Assembly: GCF_002000245.1 (NCBI RefSeq)
Contig: NZ_MTCM01000001.1
Location: forward strand, 496,001 to 560,000
Length of the DNA stretch: 64,000 bases
Direction of reading: 5' to 3'
From: Sphingobacterium sp. CZ-UAM
GTDB taxonomy: Bacteria; Bacteroidota; Bacteroidia; Sphingobacteriales; Sphingobacteriaceae
The position numbers and the translations under genes are program-made. This document shows, piece by piece, positions 1-8,320 of this stretch (positions are counted from its first letter, which is position 1; each line of letters opens with the position of its first letter). The notes under the pieces were generated by a model. The model had not been told where the DNA came from. It was given only the letters and a program-made list of their open reading frames with translations, and did no database searches.

Positions 1-36
1 GCCTTTAAAGCTCGATTCCAGGAGTGAATAGCACCG

Positions 37-594
37 CTAGTCCAGTACCGCAGTTATGCTTGGATTGATCGCAAATTTTGCATTATCCGTCTCTTCGATA
101 AAATCTGATAGATCGATATCAAGCATCAGGGCATGCGTCTCATTCGGCATGAGCAGCTTGTCACCGGGGATATTAATGGCAATATATTGTCCTTGTGGCG
201 TCTCTACCGGATAGGAGGAGCCATTCCTGACTATTTGATTGCCCGTAGCGGATACTTTTAGCATTACTTCCTGTAGGGTGCCGTGGGGGACGTGGCCACC
301 AGCAATGATGCTGTCCTTTTGTACCTCTAGGATGTTTAATCTTTTATTTGCGTTGATTTTGCCCCCACCTGTAGACGTGCGGGTCCATAGCTGTTGGATC
401 TCAAGATAGACTGCATCATACTGATCACTGTCACTTTTTACCTTTACGTTTAGGCGCGCCTGCTCGGGAGCAGGGCTATCGTCCTTATGGCAGCTGCCCA
501 AAAGTATGAGTAGGGCAAGAGTCACCAGATATAGCGGTGCAGACATTCTGCGGGCGATTAACTGTGTATTTTTTATATTGGACATAAAGGTCAT
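37..594 (-). CDS. DUF4382-type lipoprotein
   Basis: Predicted outer-envelope lipoprotein. The preferred start gives about 185 residues; an upstream in-frame ATG at 705 would add 37 Cys/Lys-rich residues that do not resemble a signal peptide, so I reject it. Following the ATG at 594 comes a positively charged stretch, a hydrophobic core and a lipobox ending LLGSC, then an acidic DSPAPEQ linker. The rest is a single beta-rich domain with the pattern 'VKVKSDSDQYDAVYLEI' and 'LDIDLSDFI', which I recognise as the DUF4382 family. Function of that family is unknown to me. The gene stands alone; the downstream end lies 36 bases from the window edge. Confidence 0.7.
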   Translation of the reverse strand: MTFMSNIKNTQLIARRMSAPLYLVTLALLILLGSCHKDDSPAPEQARLNVKVKSDSDQYDAVYLEIQQLWTRTSTGGGKINANKRLNILEVQKDSIIAGGHVPHGTLQEVMLKVSATGNQIVRNGSSYPVETPQGQYIAINIPGDKLLMPNETHALMLDIDLSDFIEETDNAKFAINPSITAVLD

Positions 595-962
595 AATTGT
601 TTTTTTTAGTTGAACACTAGAGGAGCATCCATCGTTTGCTTTTTTTTTAAAACAGTTTTTTTCTCTACAATTGCAGTCAGAAAAATACAACGAATAATAA
701 ATCAAGCCCTACGAATCGTGAATGGCTGACTTTAATACCAAGCTTATCCGTATTTTAGCTGTAGGAAAATCAAGGTCAAGTTAAGGATGTTTAGGCAGCA
801 TTAAAACAAGAAGAAATCGAGGCTCGAGCAAATATAAACAATCGTGGCTGGGAATGATCAAGGTTTTTATACCTATTATTTGTATTTGCTAATTAATTTT
901 ATTGTTTAATGAAAAGTTAGATGAAAGGTCGGGTTTGAAGAGCTCGACCTTTTTTTGTAATG
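595..962. other. Intergenic region with a rho-independent terminator
   Basis: No intact gene. A hairpin with arms AAAGGTCG and CGACCTTT at about 924-951 is followed by a run of T on the plus strand, so it can terminate plus-strand transcripts and, less well, the minus strand. A short plus-strand open stretch near 797-859 ends in 'NNRGWE' and a TGA just before this hairpin and may be the last codons of a lost gene; support is weak. Confidence 0.5.
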
Positions 963-1559
963 TTAAATATAATCTTTGCTGACCTTGAAAATTGAATTGC
1001 CTTCGCTATCGAAAATTACGGTACCGCATTCCTGACAGCTGTCATCGCTAAGTGATTCGCCCATTTTTAACTGCCACACATTCATACTTCCGCAGCTACA
1101 GTAGACTGTATAAAGAACTTCTCCGGTTTGGCTTCCCCAGGGTTTGAAGCGCCAAAACTCATCGCTGGCTTTTTTGATCTGTTTGCTCTTTTCCATGACG
1201 CCTATATAATAGCTATCGTTACTTAAATCAAGTTGCACGATTTCTAAACCCTTGTTTTTAAGCTCATGATTTAATGCTTTCAGAAGAGCGGGGATGAAAT
1301 CTCCGGGCGTCACCGCCTGATCGTTGGCCATCTTATAAGCTGCTGTAAAATCGAATGTAGCTTCTGTTTTAAAAGTAATTGCCCGTTGCTGTAAGAAGCT
1401 GCCTATTTCATTTAAATAGGATTCACCCTTCCAGTCAATTTGTAATAAAAATTGACGGTCCAGTAAATAGTTTAGCGTATCCTCATTACTGAATCCTTCA
1501 GTGGGGAGGTTCTGCTGTTCGCTAACCGATAAAACGTAAGAAAATGCTGCCGTTTTCAT
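963..1559 (-). CDS. Hypothetical protein with C-terminal zinc-ribbon-like cysteines
   Basis: A 198-residue soluble protein without signal peptide or membrane segments. I do not recognise the family. The N-terminal 150 residues are mixed alpha/beta. The C-terminal part carries a CSCG pair near residue 153 and a CQEC pair about 20 residues later (CSCG-x20-CQECG), the spacing of a small zinc ribbon. Such a ribbon would suggest metal or nucleic-acid binding, but that is inference. The gene is monocistronic, flanked by the terminator hairpin downstream and by a decayed Rpn-family gene tail upstream. Confidence 0.6.
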   Translation of the reverse strand: MKTAAFSYVLSVSEQQNLPTEGFSNEDTLNYLLDRQFLLQIDWKGESYLNEIGSFLQQRAITFKTEATFDFTAAYKMANDQAVTPGDFIPALLKALNHELKNKGLEIVQLDLSNDSYYIGVMEKSKQIKKASDEFWRFKPWGSQTGEVLYTVYCSCGSMNVWQLKMGESLSDDSCQECGTVIFDSEGNSIFKVSKDYI

Positions 1560-1664
1560 TGTTTAAATATAAAATGATCGCATCCAATTTAACTATTTTT
1601 CTGCAGATTCCGTACCGCAGCTATCGAAGCGACAAAGCAGCCAAATTACTTGCTTCAACAGGTT

Positions 1665-1821
1665 AGAGGGAGAAGTTCAAGGAGAAGCTAAGGTAAAAGC
1701 AGAGGTAATCAAAAATCTTTTGTCTTCGAATAAGTTTTCGATTTCGGAAGTTGCCGAACTTGCGAACGTCACTGTAGCGTTTGTAAAGCAGATCGAGGCA
1801 GAGATAACTAAAGGAAAATAA
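1665..1821 (+). pseudogene. Rpn-family nuclease (PD-(D/E)XK) gene remnant, C-terminal tail only
   Basis: The last about 50 codons of a gene remain open: a Gly/Glu/Lys repeat (EGEVQGEAKVKAE) followed by 'VIKNLLSSNKFSISEVAEL' and 'VKQIEAEITKGK' before TAA. This tail, with alternating GEAKG-type repeats and a short helix-turn segment, is typical of Rpn/PD-(D/E)XK transposase-like proteins of Bacteroidota. It is nearly identical to the tail of the longer pseudogene ending at 43962. Nothing of the nuclease domain is left upstream. It is followed at the same spacing by the same hairpin terminator as the other copies. Confidence 0.7.
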
Positions 1822-1846
1822 TCCATATTACAATATTGGACTTTAC

Positions 1847-1882
1847 GGCCGCTTGGATACTGTTCAAGCGGCCTTTCTTTTT
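1847..1882 (+). terminator. Rho-independent terminator, dispersed repeat copy
   Basis: Stem GGCCGCTTGGA / TTCAAGCGGCC (1847-1857 and 1863-1873) with a five-base loop and a T-rich tail. The same hairpin recurs at 28160 and 43988, here and at 43988 directly after an Rpn tail, so it is the native terminator of that gene family. Confidence 0.85.
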
Positions 1883-1919
1883 AAAGGACGAGGGTATCGT
1901 AGTTTTAGACTTTACAACT

Positions 1920-1965
1920 CATTTGAACAGTCACCAAAAGTTCTTTTGTGAGCTCGTAGCGTTAA
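1920..1965 (+). repeat. Dispersed repeat R2, partial copy
   Basis: Contains the block AGTCACCAAAAGTTC followed by a GCGAG-type word. The same block is at about 3026-3050 and 44073-44098. In the two longer copies it reads as 'VTKSSFRE', so it is probably the decayed start of an unidentified gene. Confidence 0.6.
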
Positions 1966-2029
1966 TTTGCGCGGAAAATGGAAGATTATTAGGATAAATC
2001 CGTAATTTCATCGATCAAACAGCTTTAAC

Positions 2030-2812
2030 ATGACATTTCTATATCGATATATTCGTTTGACTTTATTGCTAGCGGCATTAATACTTTCCGTTGATGTTTT
2101 CGCACAAAAACAATCTAGTGTGGACAGTAATGCTGTCGCGTTCCAGTTCGTTGACCGACTACTTTCTGAAGGTCACTATACCGCTGCGGTGTTGGGGATT
2201 CCCAGGCCGAACGCATCGCAGCTTGCAATTGTTGAGAAAATGAAACTTGCCATCAAAGATAATGAAGATTGGTTTCTCCACGTAATGAAAGAATTGGAAC
2301 CTGGACAACCTATTCCATATCACAAAAATCTGGGTATTAGTGAAGCGGAGTATGCCGCTTTTATGCAGTTTTCCCAATCTGTTAAAATGGACAAACTAGG
2401 CGCTATAGCCCTTAAGGTTATCCACAGGGACAGTGCTGTATATTTCGAACCTAAAGATTTCGGCGATTATTTAAAATATCTAGTCATCCATTTAAAAGAC
2501 CATACGGTTATGGTCGATAGTCTACGCTTGCTCTACAAAGGACAGATCACTATGGATGCCAAAAAGACAACACTGGTTGCAGGGCCTTGGACTGGATACT
2601 CCTGGCAACTCGAAGAATATCGCAAAGACGGACAATTAATTGCAGATCAGAATAAAGCAGATCCGACGCAAATGGATATAAAATCTATCAAGCTTGTTAT
2701 AGGTAAACTCGATCACAGCGATCAATGTTTTGTTTATCTCAAAAGTGATATTGTTAATAAAGGCCATGTGCTTGCAAAACAGGATATCGCCCTTTTATTA
2801 ACCAAAGAATAG
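2030..2812 (+). CDS. Exported hypothetical protein
   Basis: A 260-residue protein with a clear Sec signal peptide (hydrophobic run 'LTLLLAALILSVDVFA' then a QKQSS start of the mature part). No cysteine follows the cleavage site, so it is probably periplasmic and not a lipoprotein. The mature domain has a helical first half and a beta-rich second half; I see no catalytic motif and cannot name a family. It lies alone between two patches of dispersed-repeat remnants. Confidence 0.6.
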   Translation: MTFLYRYIRLTLLLAALILSVDVFAQKQSSVDSNAVAFQFVDRLLSEGHYTAAVLGIPRPNASQLAIVEKMKLAIKDNEDWFLHVMKELEPGQPIPYHKNLGISEAEYAAFMQFSQSVKMDKLGAIALKVIHRDSAVYFEPKDFGDYLKYLVIHLKDHTVMVDSLRLLYKGQITMDAKKTTLVAGPWTGYSWQLEEYRKDGQLIADQNKADPTQMDIKSIKLVIGKLDHSDQCFVYLKSDIVNKGHVLAKQDIALLLTKE

Positions 2813-3207
2813 ACTAAGCTTAATTGCTCGAAGTTGAAATACTTGGTTAGAACACCTTGCTCCTGAGGTTGCACTTTATGCTAAAAGTAAGTAAACCTTC
2901 CGCTTAAATTTTTTATTGCTGTCATTGATCGGGATTATACGCTGTGCCAGCATACCGCTAATGCCCGATCCCAGGAGGAATAATAAATCCTATCTTGGAC
3001 CTATGTTGTACAATCCTTTTGAAATAGTCACCAAAAGTTCCTTTCGCGAATCCATCGAGTAAGCCTATACCGACTTTTTGCTGCAGCGCTTTGTTTATAA
3101 ACGTAGTGTGAGGGCTCCAATATTTTTTTAACATCCGGAATGTCCGATCCAGGTGCTAATTGGTCCGGTTTAACTATAATGTCCTTATTTAGCCTGTATG
3201 ATTGATT
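2813..3207. repeat. Intergenic region made of dispersed repeats R1 and R2
   Basis: No intact gene. About 2927-2985 matches a block also found at 43380-43440 (GTGCCA..AT.CCGCTAA followed by CGATCCCAGGAG), called R1 here. About 3001-3100 matches repeat R2 (AGTCACCAAAAGTTC, then CTGCAGC words), also at 1920 and 44050. In one frame R2 reads 'NPFEIVTKSSFRESIE' then a stop. Both appear to be decayed coding sequence of unknown family. Confidence 0.6.
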
Positions 3208-3215
3208 TAAGTTTG
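3208..3215 (+). promoter_or_regulatory. Candidate -7 box (TAAGTTTG)
   Basis: Exact match to the Bacteroidota -7 consensus TAnnTTTG, ending 28 bases before the ATG of the hydrolase lipoprotein gene. I did not find a convincing TTG-type -33 box at normal spacing, so this is a candidate only. Confidence 0.4.
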
Positions 3216-3243
3216 CTTTATAATCATTCTCAAAAAGATAATA

Positions 3244-4191
3244 ATGAAAACAATTAGAAAATTTACAATCGCAGGCGCATTATGTGTATCCCTTTTTTCC
3301 GTAGCAACAATTTCATGTAGTGATGACAACGAGTTTCCGACAGAGCAGGAGTCGTTGCCGGCAAATCATAACAATGCAAAAACTAATTTTATCAGCGTGA
3401 AAGGAGTAGAGCTTGCTTATCGCAGCTGGGGTAAGGAAGGAGGAATACCTCTAGTGTTATTGCCAGGAACTGGTGGTTCTATGGACGACTGGGATCCCGC
3501 GGTAACCAATGGACTCGCAAAACAATTTAAAATAATCATTTTTGATAACAAGGGAGTAGCCTCATCCAAAGGGACAACTCCTAATTCAGTCCAAGCGATG
3601 ACTAATGACGCTATTGATTTTATCAAAGCAATGAACCTTGGAACCGTAAATCTCATGGGATTCTCAATGGGAGGATTTGTCGCCCAAAGGATTGTGTTAA
3701 CAGAGCCGGCGATAGTTAATAAGATTATTTTGGCTGATAGTGGACCTAAAGGAGCAATCGGTCTTGCAAATCTTCCAAATATTGTAGCAGGAACTGCTGG
3801 ACTTACCGCAGAAGAATCCTACTTAAAATTTGGATTTACTAATTCACAAGCAAGCATTGCGGCAGGAAAAGCGTCGTTTGCCCGTGTACATCAACGTACT
3901 GTTGATCGAGATCCGGCACTAAGTGATGCTACTTCAACCGCTCAATTTACAGCAGTACTAGCATGGGCGCAACCTGATGCAAATGCACTTGAGGAAATTA
4001 AAACTATTAAAAAACCTGTTCTAATCGTTCATGGTGATAAGGATCTTCCAATTTCTGTTCAAAATGCATATCATATGAAACAAAATTTAGAGAACGCTGT
4101 ACTAGTTGAGTTTTCAGATTCTGGACATGCGGCTTTTTATCAGAATCATGAAGCATTCTTAACAAAAGCACTCGCATTTTTGGCAGAATAA
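3244..4191 (+). CDS. Alpha/beta-hydrolase lipoprotein
   Basis: A 315-residue hydrolase of the alpha/beta fold. The N-terminus is a lipoprotein signal with the lipobox ATISC (Cys25) followed by SDDNE, which suggests surface or outer-membrane anchoring. The nucleophile elbow GFSMGG places Ser141; Asp265 or Asp267 in 'VHGDKDLP' and His295 in 'SGHAAF' complete the triad. The oxyanion-hole segment is 'LLPGTGGS' near 72-79. The overall pattern is that of esterase, lactonase or haloperoxidase-like hydrolases; the substrate cannot be read from sequence. A decayed second hydrolase-like fragment lies directly downstream. Confidence 0.8.
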   Translation: MKTIRKFTIAGALCVSLFSVATISCSDDNEFPTEQESLPANHNNAKTNFISVKGVELAYRSWGKEGGIPLVLLPGTGGSMDDWDPAVTNGLAKQFKIIIFDNKGVASSKGTTPNSVQAMTNDAIDFIKAMNLGTVNLMGFSMGGFVAQRIVLTEPAIVNKIILADSGPKGAIGLANLPNIVAGTAGLTAEESYLKFGFTNSQASIAAGKASFARVHQRTVDRDPALSDATSTAQFTAVLAWAQPDANALEEIKTIKKPVLIVHGDKDLPISVQNAYHMKQNLENAVLVEFSDSGHAAFYQNHEAFLTKALAFLAE

Positions 4192-4196
4192 CATAC

Positions 4197-4421
4197 TAAA
4201 TATCAAAAAGCTTATTGATGCGCCTGGAGTCTATGGAAACATTTATCCGTTTGCAACAACCAAAAATAGAGTGGGCATTGTCGAAGATGAACTATTTAGT
4301 CGGGTAGTTTAATGCGGTTTATGCCCTAACACTTAACAATGTAGGACATTTTGGCCCGATGAAAGACGCTGAAGTTCTTATTGAATGAATAAAAGGCACT
4401 TTACAAACAATTGGTAAGTAA
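4197..4421 (+). pseudogene. Decayed hydrolase-like gene fragment
   Basis: Two neighbouring frames carry coding-like sequence. The first (from about 4197) reads 'KLIDAPGVYGNIYPFATT' and 'VGIVEDELFSRVV' then stops. The second (from about 4317) reads 'YALTLNNVGHFGPMKD' and 'AEVLIE', then a TGA where TGG would continue, then 'IKGTLQTIGK' and TAA. The NxGHF motif followed by a helix is the usual catalytic-His C-terminus of alpha/beta hydrolases. It is therefore probably the broken 3' end of a second hydrolase gene. Confidence 0.5.
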
Positions 4422-4459
4422 ACTGATTGAGAACAATAGCAGCTTTGACTTTTAGTTCT

Positions 4460-4500
4460 GGGCAGATCAACTTAGTGTTGATCTGCCCATTTTTATTTTA
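4460..4500 (+). terminator. Strong rho-independent terminator
   Basis: Perfect 12-bp stem GGGCAGATCAAC / GTTGATCTGCCC with a TTAGT loop, followed by a T-rich tail. It ends the hydrolase unit. Confidence 0.9.
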
Positions 4501-4952
4501 AATAATATCAGGGAATATAATTTTTAAAGTAGAGAACGCTAAGGTCTAACGGGAAAAAAGGTAAAGTATCTTTTCGAATTACAAGCAAACATCATTTTGT
4601 AATGACTTTACTATTTTGAGTTCCTTTAGCTGATCTATTTATAATATCGTGCAGATCTTCAAATGTATACAAGACATTTTAATGCCTCTTGGAAATGATC
4701 GGTGAGAAGTTAAAGAGATATCTTTTTTTTTGACAAAGACTTTATCGTTGGATATCTCCACTAAGGAGCCTTTGTTGTCTTTTATCGATTTGGTCCAAAC
4801 TATATTTTCCTGATGCCAAAGTCGTTTGTTCGCTTGTCAAGAATAATTATATCGGCTGTTAATAGCAGATAAAAAGTATGCAAATGGGAATCCGTATCCG
4901 TTCATTGTTGCATAAAATATGACGTTTCTTATCCCATTTACACCTACCTGGT
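4501..4952. other. AT-rich intergenic region, nothing recognised
   Basis: About 450 bases with no open frame of convincing coding character on either strand. It separates a plus-strand terminator from the 3' end of the minus-strand LytTR gene. Confidence 0.5.
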
Positions 4953-5717
4953 TTAGCGGTTTTCCAACCAATTCAGGAACATGGCGGTTTTATCTTTTCC
5001 GATCAAAAGTTTTTCTTCTGTTGGAACGGTCAGTTTTACAAAGAGTTTTCTTCCAAAATAATGCTCAACTTCCTTTACGGCAGAAAAATTGATGAGATAC
5101 TGTCTGTTGAGTCTAAAAAACTGTTTATCGGAAAGGATGCTTCCCAAATGATCCAAAGATTGGTTAACATCATATTGTTCGCCTTTAAAGGTTACAAGGG
5201 AAGGGGAGGTATAGTTGATATAAATATAGGCGATATCATCCGTTTTGACTGTAAGGTATTTGTTGTTTTTAAAAACCAGGAAACTCGTTTTCTTACTTTC
5301 TTGATCATTTATCCGACTGATTATATCTACAAGATCATTTGCAGAGGCTTTTTGGAAAATATTTCTAAAATTATGCACTTTCTCAAAAGCATTTTTTAAA
5401 TCATCTTCCGAAAATGGTTTGAGCAGATAATCAATCCCGTTTTCTTTAATAGCTTCCATGGCATATTCACCGAAAGCTGTGCAAAAAATTACTGGACATA
5501 CGATTTTCACAGCTTTAAAGATGTCAAAGCTAATACCATCGGACAGCTGGATATCCATAAAGATCAGCTCTGGCGATGGGTTATTGGACAAATAGTCTAT
5601 AGCGCCCTCGACACTTTGGATCTTTGCGAGAATCCGAGAACCTGGCTGCAAATGTAATATCAGATTCTCAAGTGAACGCGCAGCTTTAATTTCGTCTTCA
5701 ATTATTAGGATGTTCAT
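4953..5717 (-). CDS. LytTR-family response regulator
   Basis: A 254-residue two-component regulator. Residues 1-120 form a CheY-like receiver: acidic pair 'EDE' at 7-9, phosphoacceptor Asp55 in 'LIFMDIQLSDG', and the conserved Lys in 'YLLKPFSEDD'. Residues about 145-250 form a LytTR DNA-binding domain, with 'FFRLNRQYLINFSAVKEVE' typical of that fold. Its start overlaps the kinase gene upstream by 20 bases, so the two are co-translated and almost surely a cognate pair. The target is unknown; a LytTR regulator would bind direct repeats upstream of its target, possibly the minus-strand redox cluster just upstream. Confidence 0.9.
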   Translation of the reverse strand: MNILIIEDEIKAARSLENLILHLQPGSRILAKIQSVEGAIDYLSNNPSPELIFMDIQLSDGISFDIFKAVKIVCPVIFCTAFGEYAMEAIKENGIDYLLKPFSEDDLKNAFEKVHNFRNIFQKASANDLVDIISRINDQESKKTSFLVFKNNKYLTVKTDDIAYIYINYTSPSLVTFKGEQYDVNQSLDHLGSILSDKQFFRLNRQYLINFSAVKEVEHYFGRKLFVKLTVPTEEKLLIGKDKTAMFLNWLENR

Positions 5718-6729
5718 ATAATATGGGAAGTTTTATAGTGAATTTTTCGTCTGTTGCTGTAACGATAATATTTTTCTGGATAAGGTGGAGGTACCGTTGA
5801 TTGATATTTTTGAGTCCCATTCCGGTGGAAGGTTCAGGAATTTTCCTTTCCTGCAGATTATTCTCAATGACCAAATAGTCTTCTTCCTGATAGATCGCAA
5901 TGTAAAGCGGTTTCTCCAACGAAACAATATTATGTTTGATGCAGTTTTCTACTAATAGCTGCAGTGTAAAAGGCGGAATGTAAGTGTCATGACTATCACT
6001 TCCAAGATTTTGTGTCACAAAAAGGCCTTCTTCAAAACGGGCTTTCAATAGATATACGTACGATTCCATAATGGCCAGTTCTTCTTTTAACGTTAGGACT
6101 TTAAGCTTTAGACTTCCAAGAGTAAATCTGTAGAAATCAGCAAGTTTTATGATAAATTCCGAAGATTGCTCATCATGGCTCTCTACCATATATTTTAGGG
6201 TGTTGAGACTATTAAAAAGAAAATGGGGATTTACCTGTTGTTTTAAAAGCTCATATTGTGCTTCAAGATTTGCAGCCATCGAACGTTCTAGTTCCCTTAC
6301 GTATTGTTGGTTAAGATAAGTCTGGTATAATATATGGATAAACATATAAAATGTTAGGTTGATCAATATACCTCTTACCTCGTACATCAATATTTGGGGG
6401 CCGAAATTTAGGTGAGATAAAATGTAGTATTGAATGGAAGAAAGGAAAAACATCAGTATTAAACCCACTCCCAATCCCCTGAACAGCTGACCTGATAGTA
6501 CTTTTTTACTGCCTGTTTTCTTTGTATAAGCAGGTATCGAATAGATATTATAATACCAGATCAATAATGCAAAACCGGATGTTACAGCGAAATCGGCTAT
6601 ACCTTCGGCCACAACAAAGTGATGGTCTACAATTTTAGGGATTGAGGTTAATATTCCCAATGAAATCGAACTAATCCATATCAGACGACCTGAAATTTCA
6701 AAAGGTATTTGCTTTTTGGGTTTAAACAT
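5698..6729 (-). CDS. LytS-type sensor histidine kinase
   Basis: A 343-residue membrane kinase. About residues 15-135 contain four hydrophobic segments. A short coiled linker leads to the His_kinase domain with phospho-acceptor His169 in 'QQVNPHFLFNSLNTL'. The ATP-binding part includes 'LQLLVENCIKHN' (N box) and 'GMGLKNINQRY' (G box). No separate periplasmic sensor domain is visible, so the signal is probably sensed within the membrane. The gene overlaps the LytTR regulator and follows the exported hydrolase gene by 77 bases. Confidence 0.9.
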   Translation of the reverse strand: MFKPKKQIPFEISGRLIWISSISLGILTSIPKIVDHHFVVAEGIADFAVTSGFALLIWYYNIYSIPAYTKKTGSKKVLSGQLFRGLGVGLILMFFLSSIQYYILSHLNFGPQILMYEVRGILINLTFYMFIHILYQTYLNQQYVRELERSMAANLEAQYELLKQQVNPHFLFNSLNTLKYMVESHDEQSSEFIIKLADFYRFTLGSLKLKVLTLKEELAIMESYVYLLKARFEEGLFVTQNLGSDSHDTYIPPFTLQLLVENCIKHNIVSLEKPLYIAIYQEEDYLVIENNLQERKIPEPSTGMGLKNINQRYLHLIQKNIIVTATDEKFTIKLPILYEHPNN

Positions 6730-6806
6730 TTTAATGAAGGTTGTTTTCTGTTTGAAGTTATGTTTTTTATGGGGTATTTAAATCAAAACTCATAAAAAAT
6801 CATTGT

Positions 6807-7841
6807 TTACTTTGCCATCACGTCGGCTTCAATGATCGCGGCGGCGAAAGTCTCCGGTGCTTCCTGGGGTAGGTTATGGCCGATACCACCCTTTAAAGTA
6901 TGATGCTTATACTTACCTTTATATTTTGATGCATAGCTTGCTGGCGGCGGAAAGGCAGCCCCATTTGCATCACCTTCAAGGGTCACAGTGGGCACAATAA
7001 TATCCGGAGCTTTTGCAAGCTTGTCTTCAAGTTCGTCGTATTGTTTTTCGCCTTTGGCCAATCCCAGCCGCCAACGGTAATTATGGATGACAATATCCGT
7101 ATGATCAGGGTTCTCGAATGACTTTGAGGAACGTTTATAGGTCTGGTCATCAAAGTTCCATTTTGGTGAAGCTGTTTTCCAGATCAGTTTATTGAATTCC
7201 TGCGTATTTGCTTTGTAGCCTTTATAGCCCCTTTCAGTGGAGAAATAATATTGATACCACCATAAAAATTCGGCATTTGGTGGAAGCGGGTTTTCATTCG
7301 CTTTGGGGCTACCAATAAGATATCCACTTACAGCGACCAAAGCCGAACAACGTTCAGGCCACAATGCTGCGATAATATCCGCGGTTCTGGCTCCCCAGTC
7401 GAACCCACCGATAATCGCCTTTTCAATTTTCAGTACATCCATAAATTTGATGATATCAAGTGCGACCGCAGACTGTTGCCCGTTTCGCATGGTTTTGGCA
7501 GAAAGAAATGTTGTGGTTCCGTATCCCCGCAGGTAAGGTACCAGTACGCGGTATCCCTTTTTGGCAAGGATAGCGGAGGAATGTTCAAAGCTGTGAATAT
7601 CATATGGCCATCCATGAAGAAGGATAACCGGCTTACCGTCTCTTGGGCCTATTTCAGCATATCCTACGTTTAGAAGCCCGGCTTGGACAGTTTTAGTCTG
7701 CTGGAAATTTATCGTATCTTTTGTTTGGCTCTTTTTTTCATTAACCGATGTTTGTGCATTCAGTTTGGAGATTCCTGCTCCCATCATCATGATAACGGAA
7801 AATATGAGCATCTTTGTTATTGTATTTAATTGCATATTCAT
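6807..7841 (-). CDS. Exported alpha/beta hydrolase, epoxide hydrolase / dehalogenase type
   Basis: A 344-residue protein with a Sec signal peptide ending near residue 30 (KLNAQ). The HGWP motif at 76-79 and the nucleophile elbow 'GGFDWG' with Asp148 instead of Ser place it in the epoxide hydrolase / haloalkane dehalogenase branch of the fold. The C-terminal His lies in 'GGIGHNLPQE'. The reaction would be attack by Asp on an epoxide or halide carbon and hydrolysis of the ester, in the periplasm. It is the second such exported enzyme in this minus-strand cluster. The substrate is not evident. Confidence 0.82.
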   Translation of the reverse strand: MNMQLNTITKMLIFSVIMMMGAGISKLNAQTSVNEKKSQTKDTINFQQTKTVQAGLLNVGYAEIGPRDGKPVILLHGWPYDIHSFEHSSAILAKKGYRVLVPYLRGYGTTTFLSAKTMRNGQQSAVALDIIKFMDVLKIEKAIIGGFDWGARTADIIAALWPERCSALVAVSGYLIGSPKANENPLPPNAEFLWWYQYYFSTERGYKGYKANTQEFNKLIWKTASPKWNFDDQTYKRSSKSFENPDHTDIVIHNYRWRLGLAKGEKQYDELEDKLAKAPDIIVPTVTLEGDANGAAFPPPASYASKYKGKYKHHTLKGGIGHNLPQEAPETFAAAIIEADVMAK

Positions 7842-7885
7842 AGTGTCAATATTTAAGTGGATTTAAATTTTTAAGCGTTGGAGAA

Positions 7886-8320
7886 TTACTGCGGCAATTT
7901 TAGGGGCTGGTATTCAAGGATCGAACTGATGCGCTGCTTGCTGGATTCATTAGAAGAAACCTTCCCGAATTCGATTCCATATTTGAGATTTCCCATTTGA
8001 TCGGATTTAACGGTCTCGACACTTAACAACTCACCATTGACCTTACTTCCAAAATAATTTGGGTCATCTTGCATTTTATAGGTAACGAGCTTAAGATCTA
8101 CTCCTATGATTCCTTTTTTTGCTTCCAGTGCTGAAATTCCCTTTTGGTTGCCATAAAGTGCAGACATGGTCTGTAGGTTTGGATTAAAGGAAGATGAAAT
8201 AAACTTCAGGCTTCCAGGATCAAACATAAAGCGGATTTTTCCAGTTTCTTTTTCAGGATTTTTGGCACATGAGCCAAAAATTAAACTACCGAATAGAAGT
8301 ATGTATAGGACTTTTTTCAT
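7886..8320 (-). CDS. Small hypothetical lipoprotein
   Basis: A 144-residue protein starting with a classic lipoprotein signal (hydrophobic 'VLYILLFGSLIFGSC', Cys near 18). The mature part has no motif I recognise. Its ATG overlaps the TGA of the upstream cytochrome gene as ATGA, which implies translational coupling and a shared function with that haem protein. Confidence 0.65.
   Translation of the reverse strand: MKKVLYILLFGSLIFGSCAKNPEKETGKIRFMFDPGSLKFISSSFNPNLQTMSALYGNQKGISALEAKKGIIGVDLKLVTYKMQDDPNYFGSKVNGELLSVETVKSDQMGNLKYGIEFGKVSSNESSKQRISSILEYQPLKLPQ

Noticed and set aside
5061..5399. Plus-strand frame of 112 codons
   Set aside because: It lies wholly opposite the LytTR regulator gene, which has full domain support.
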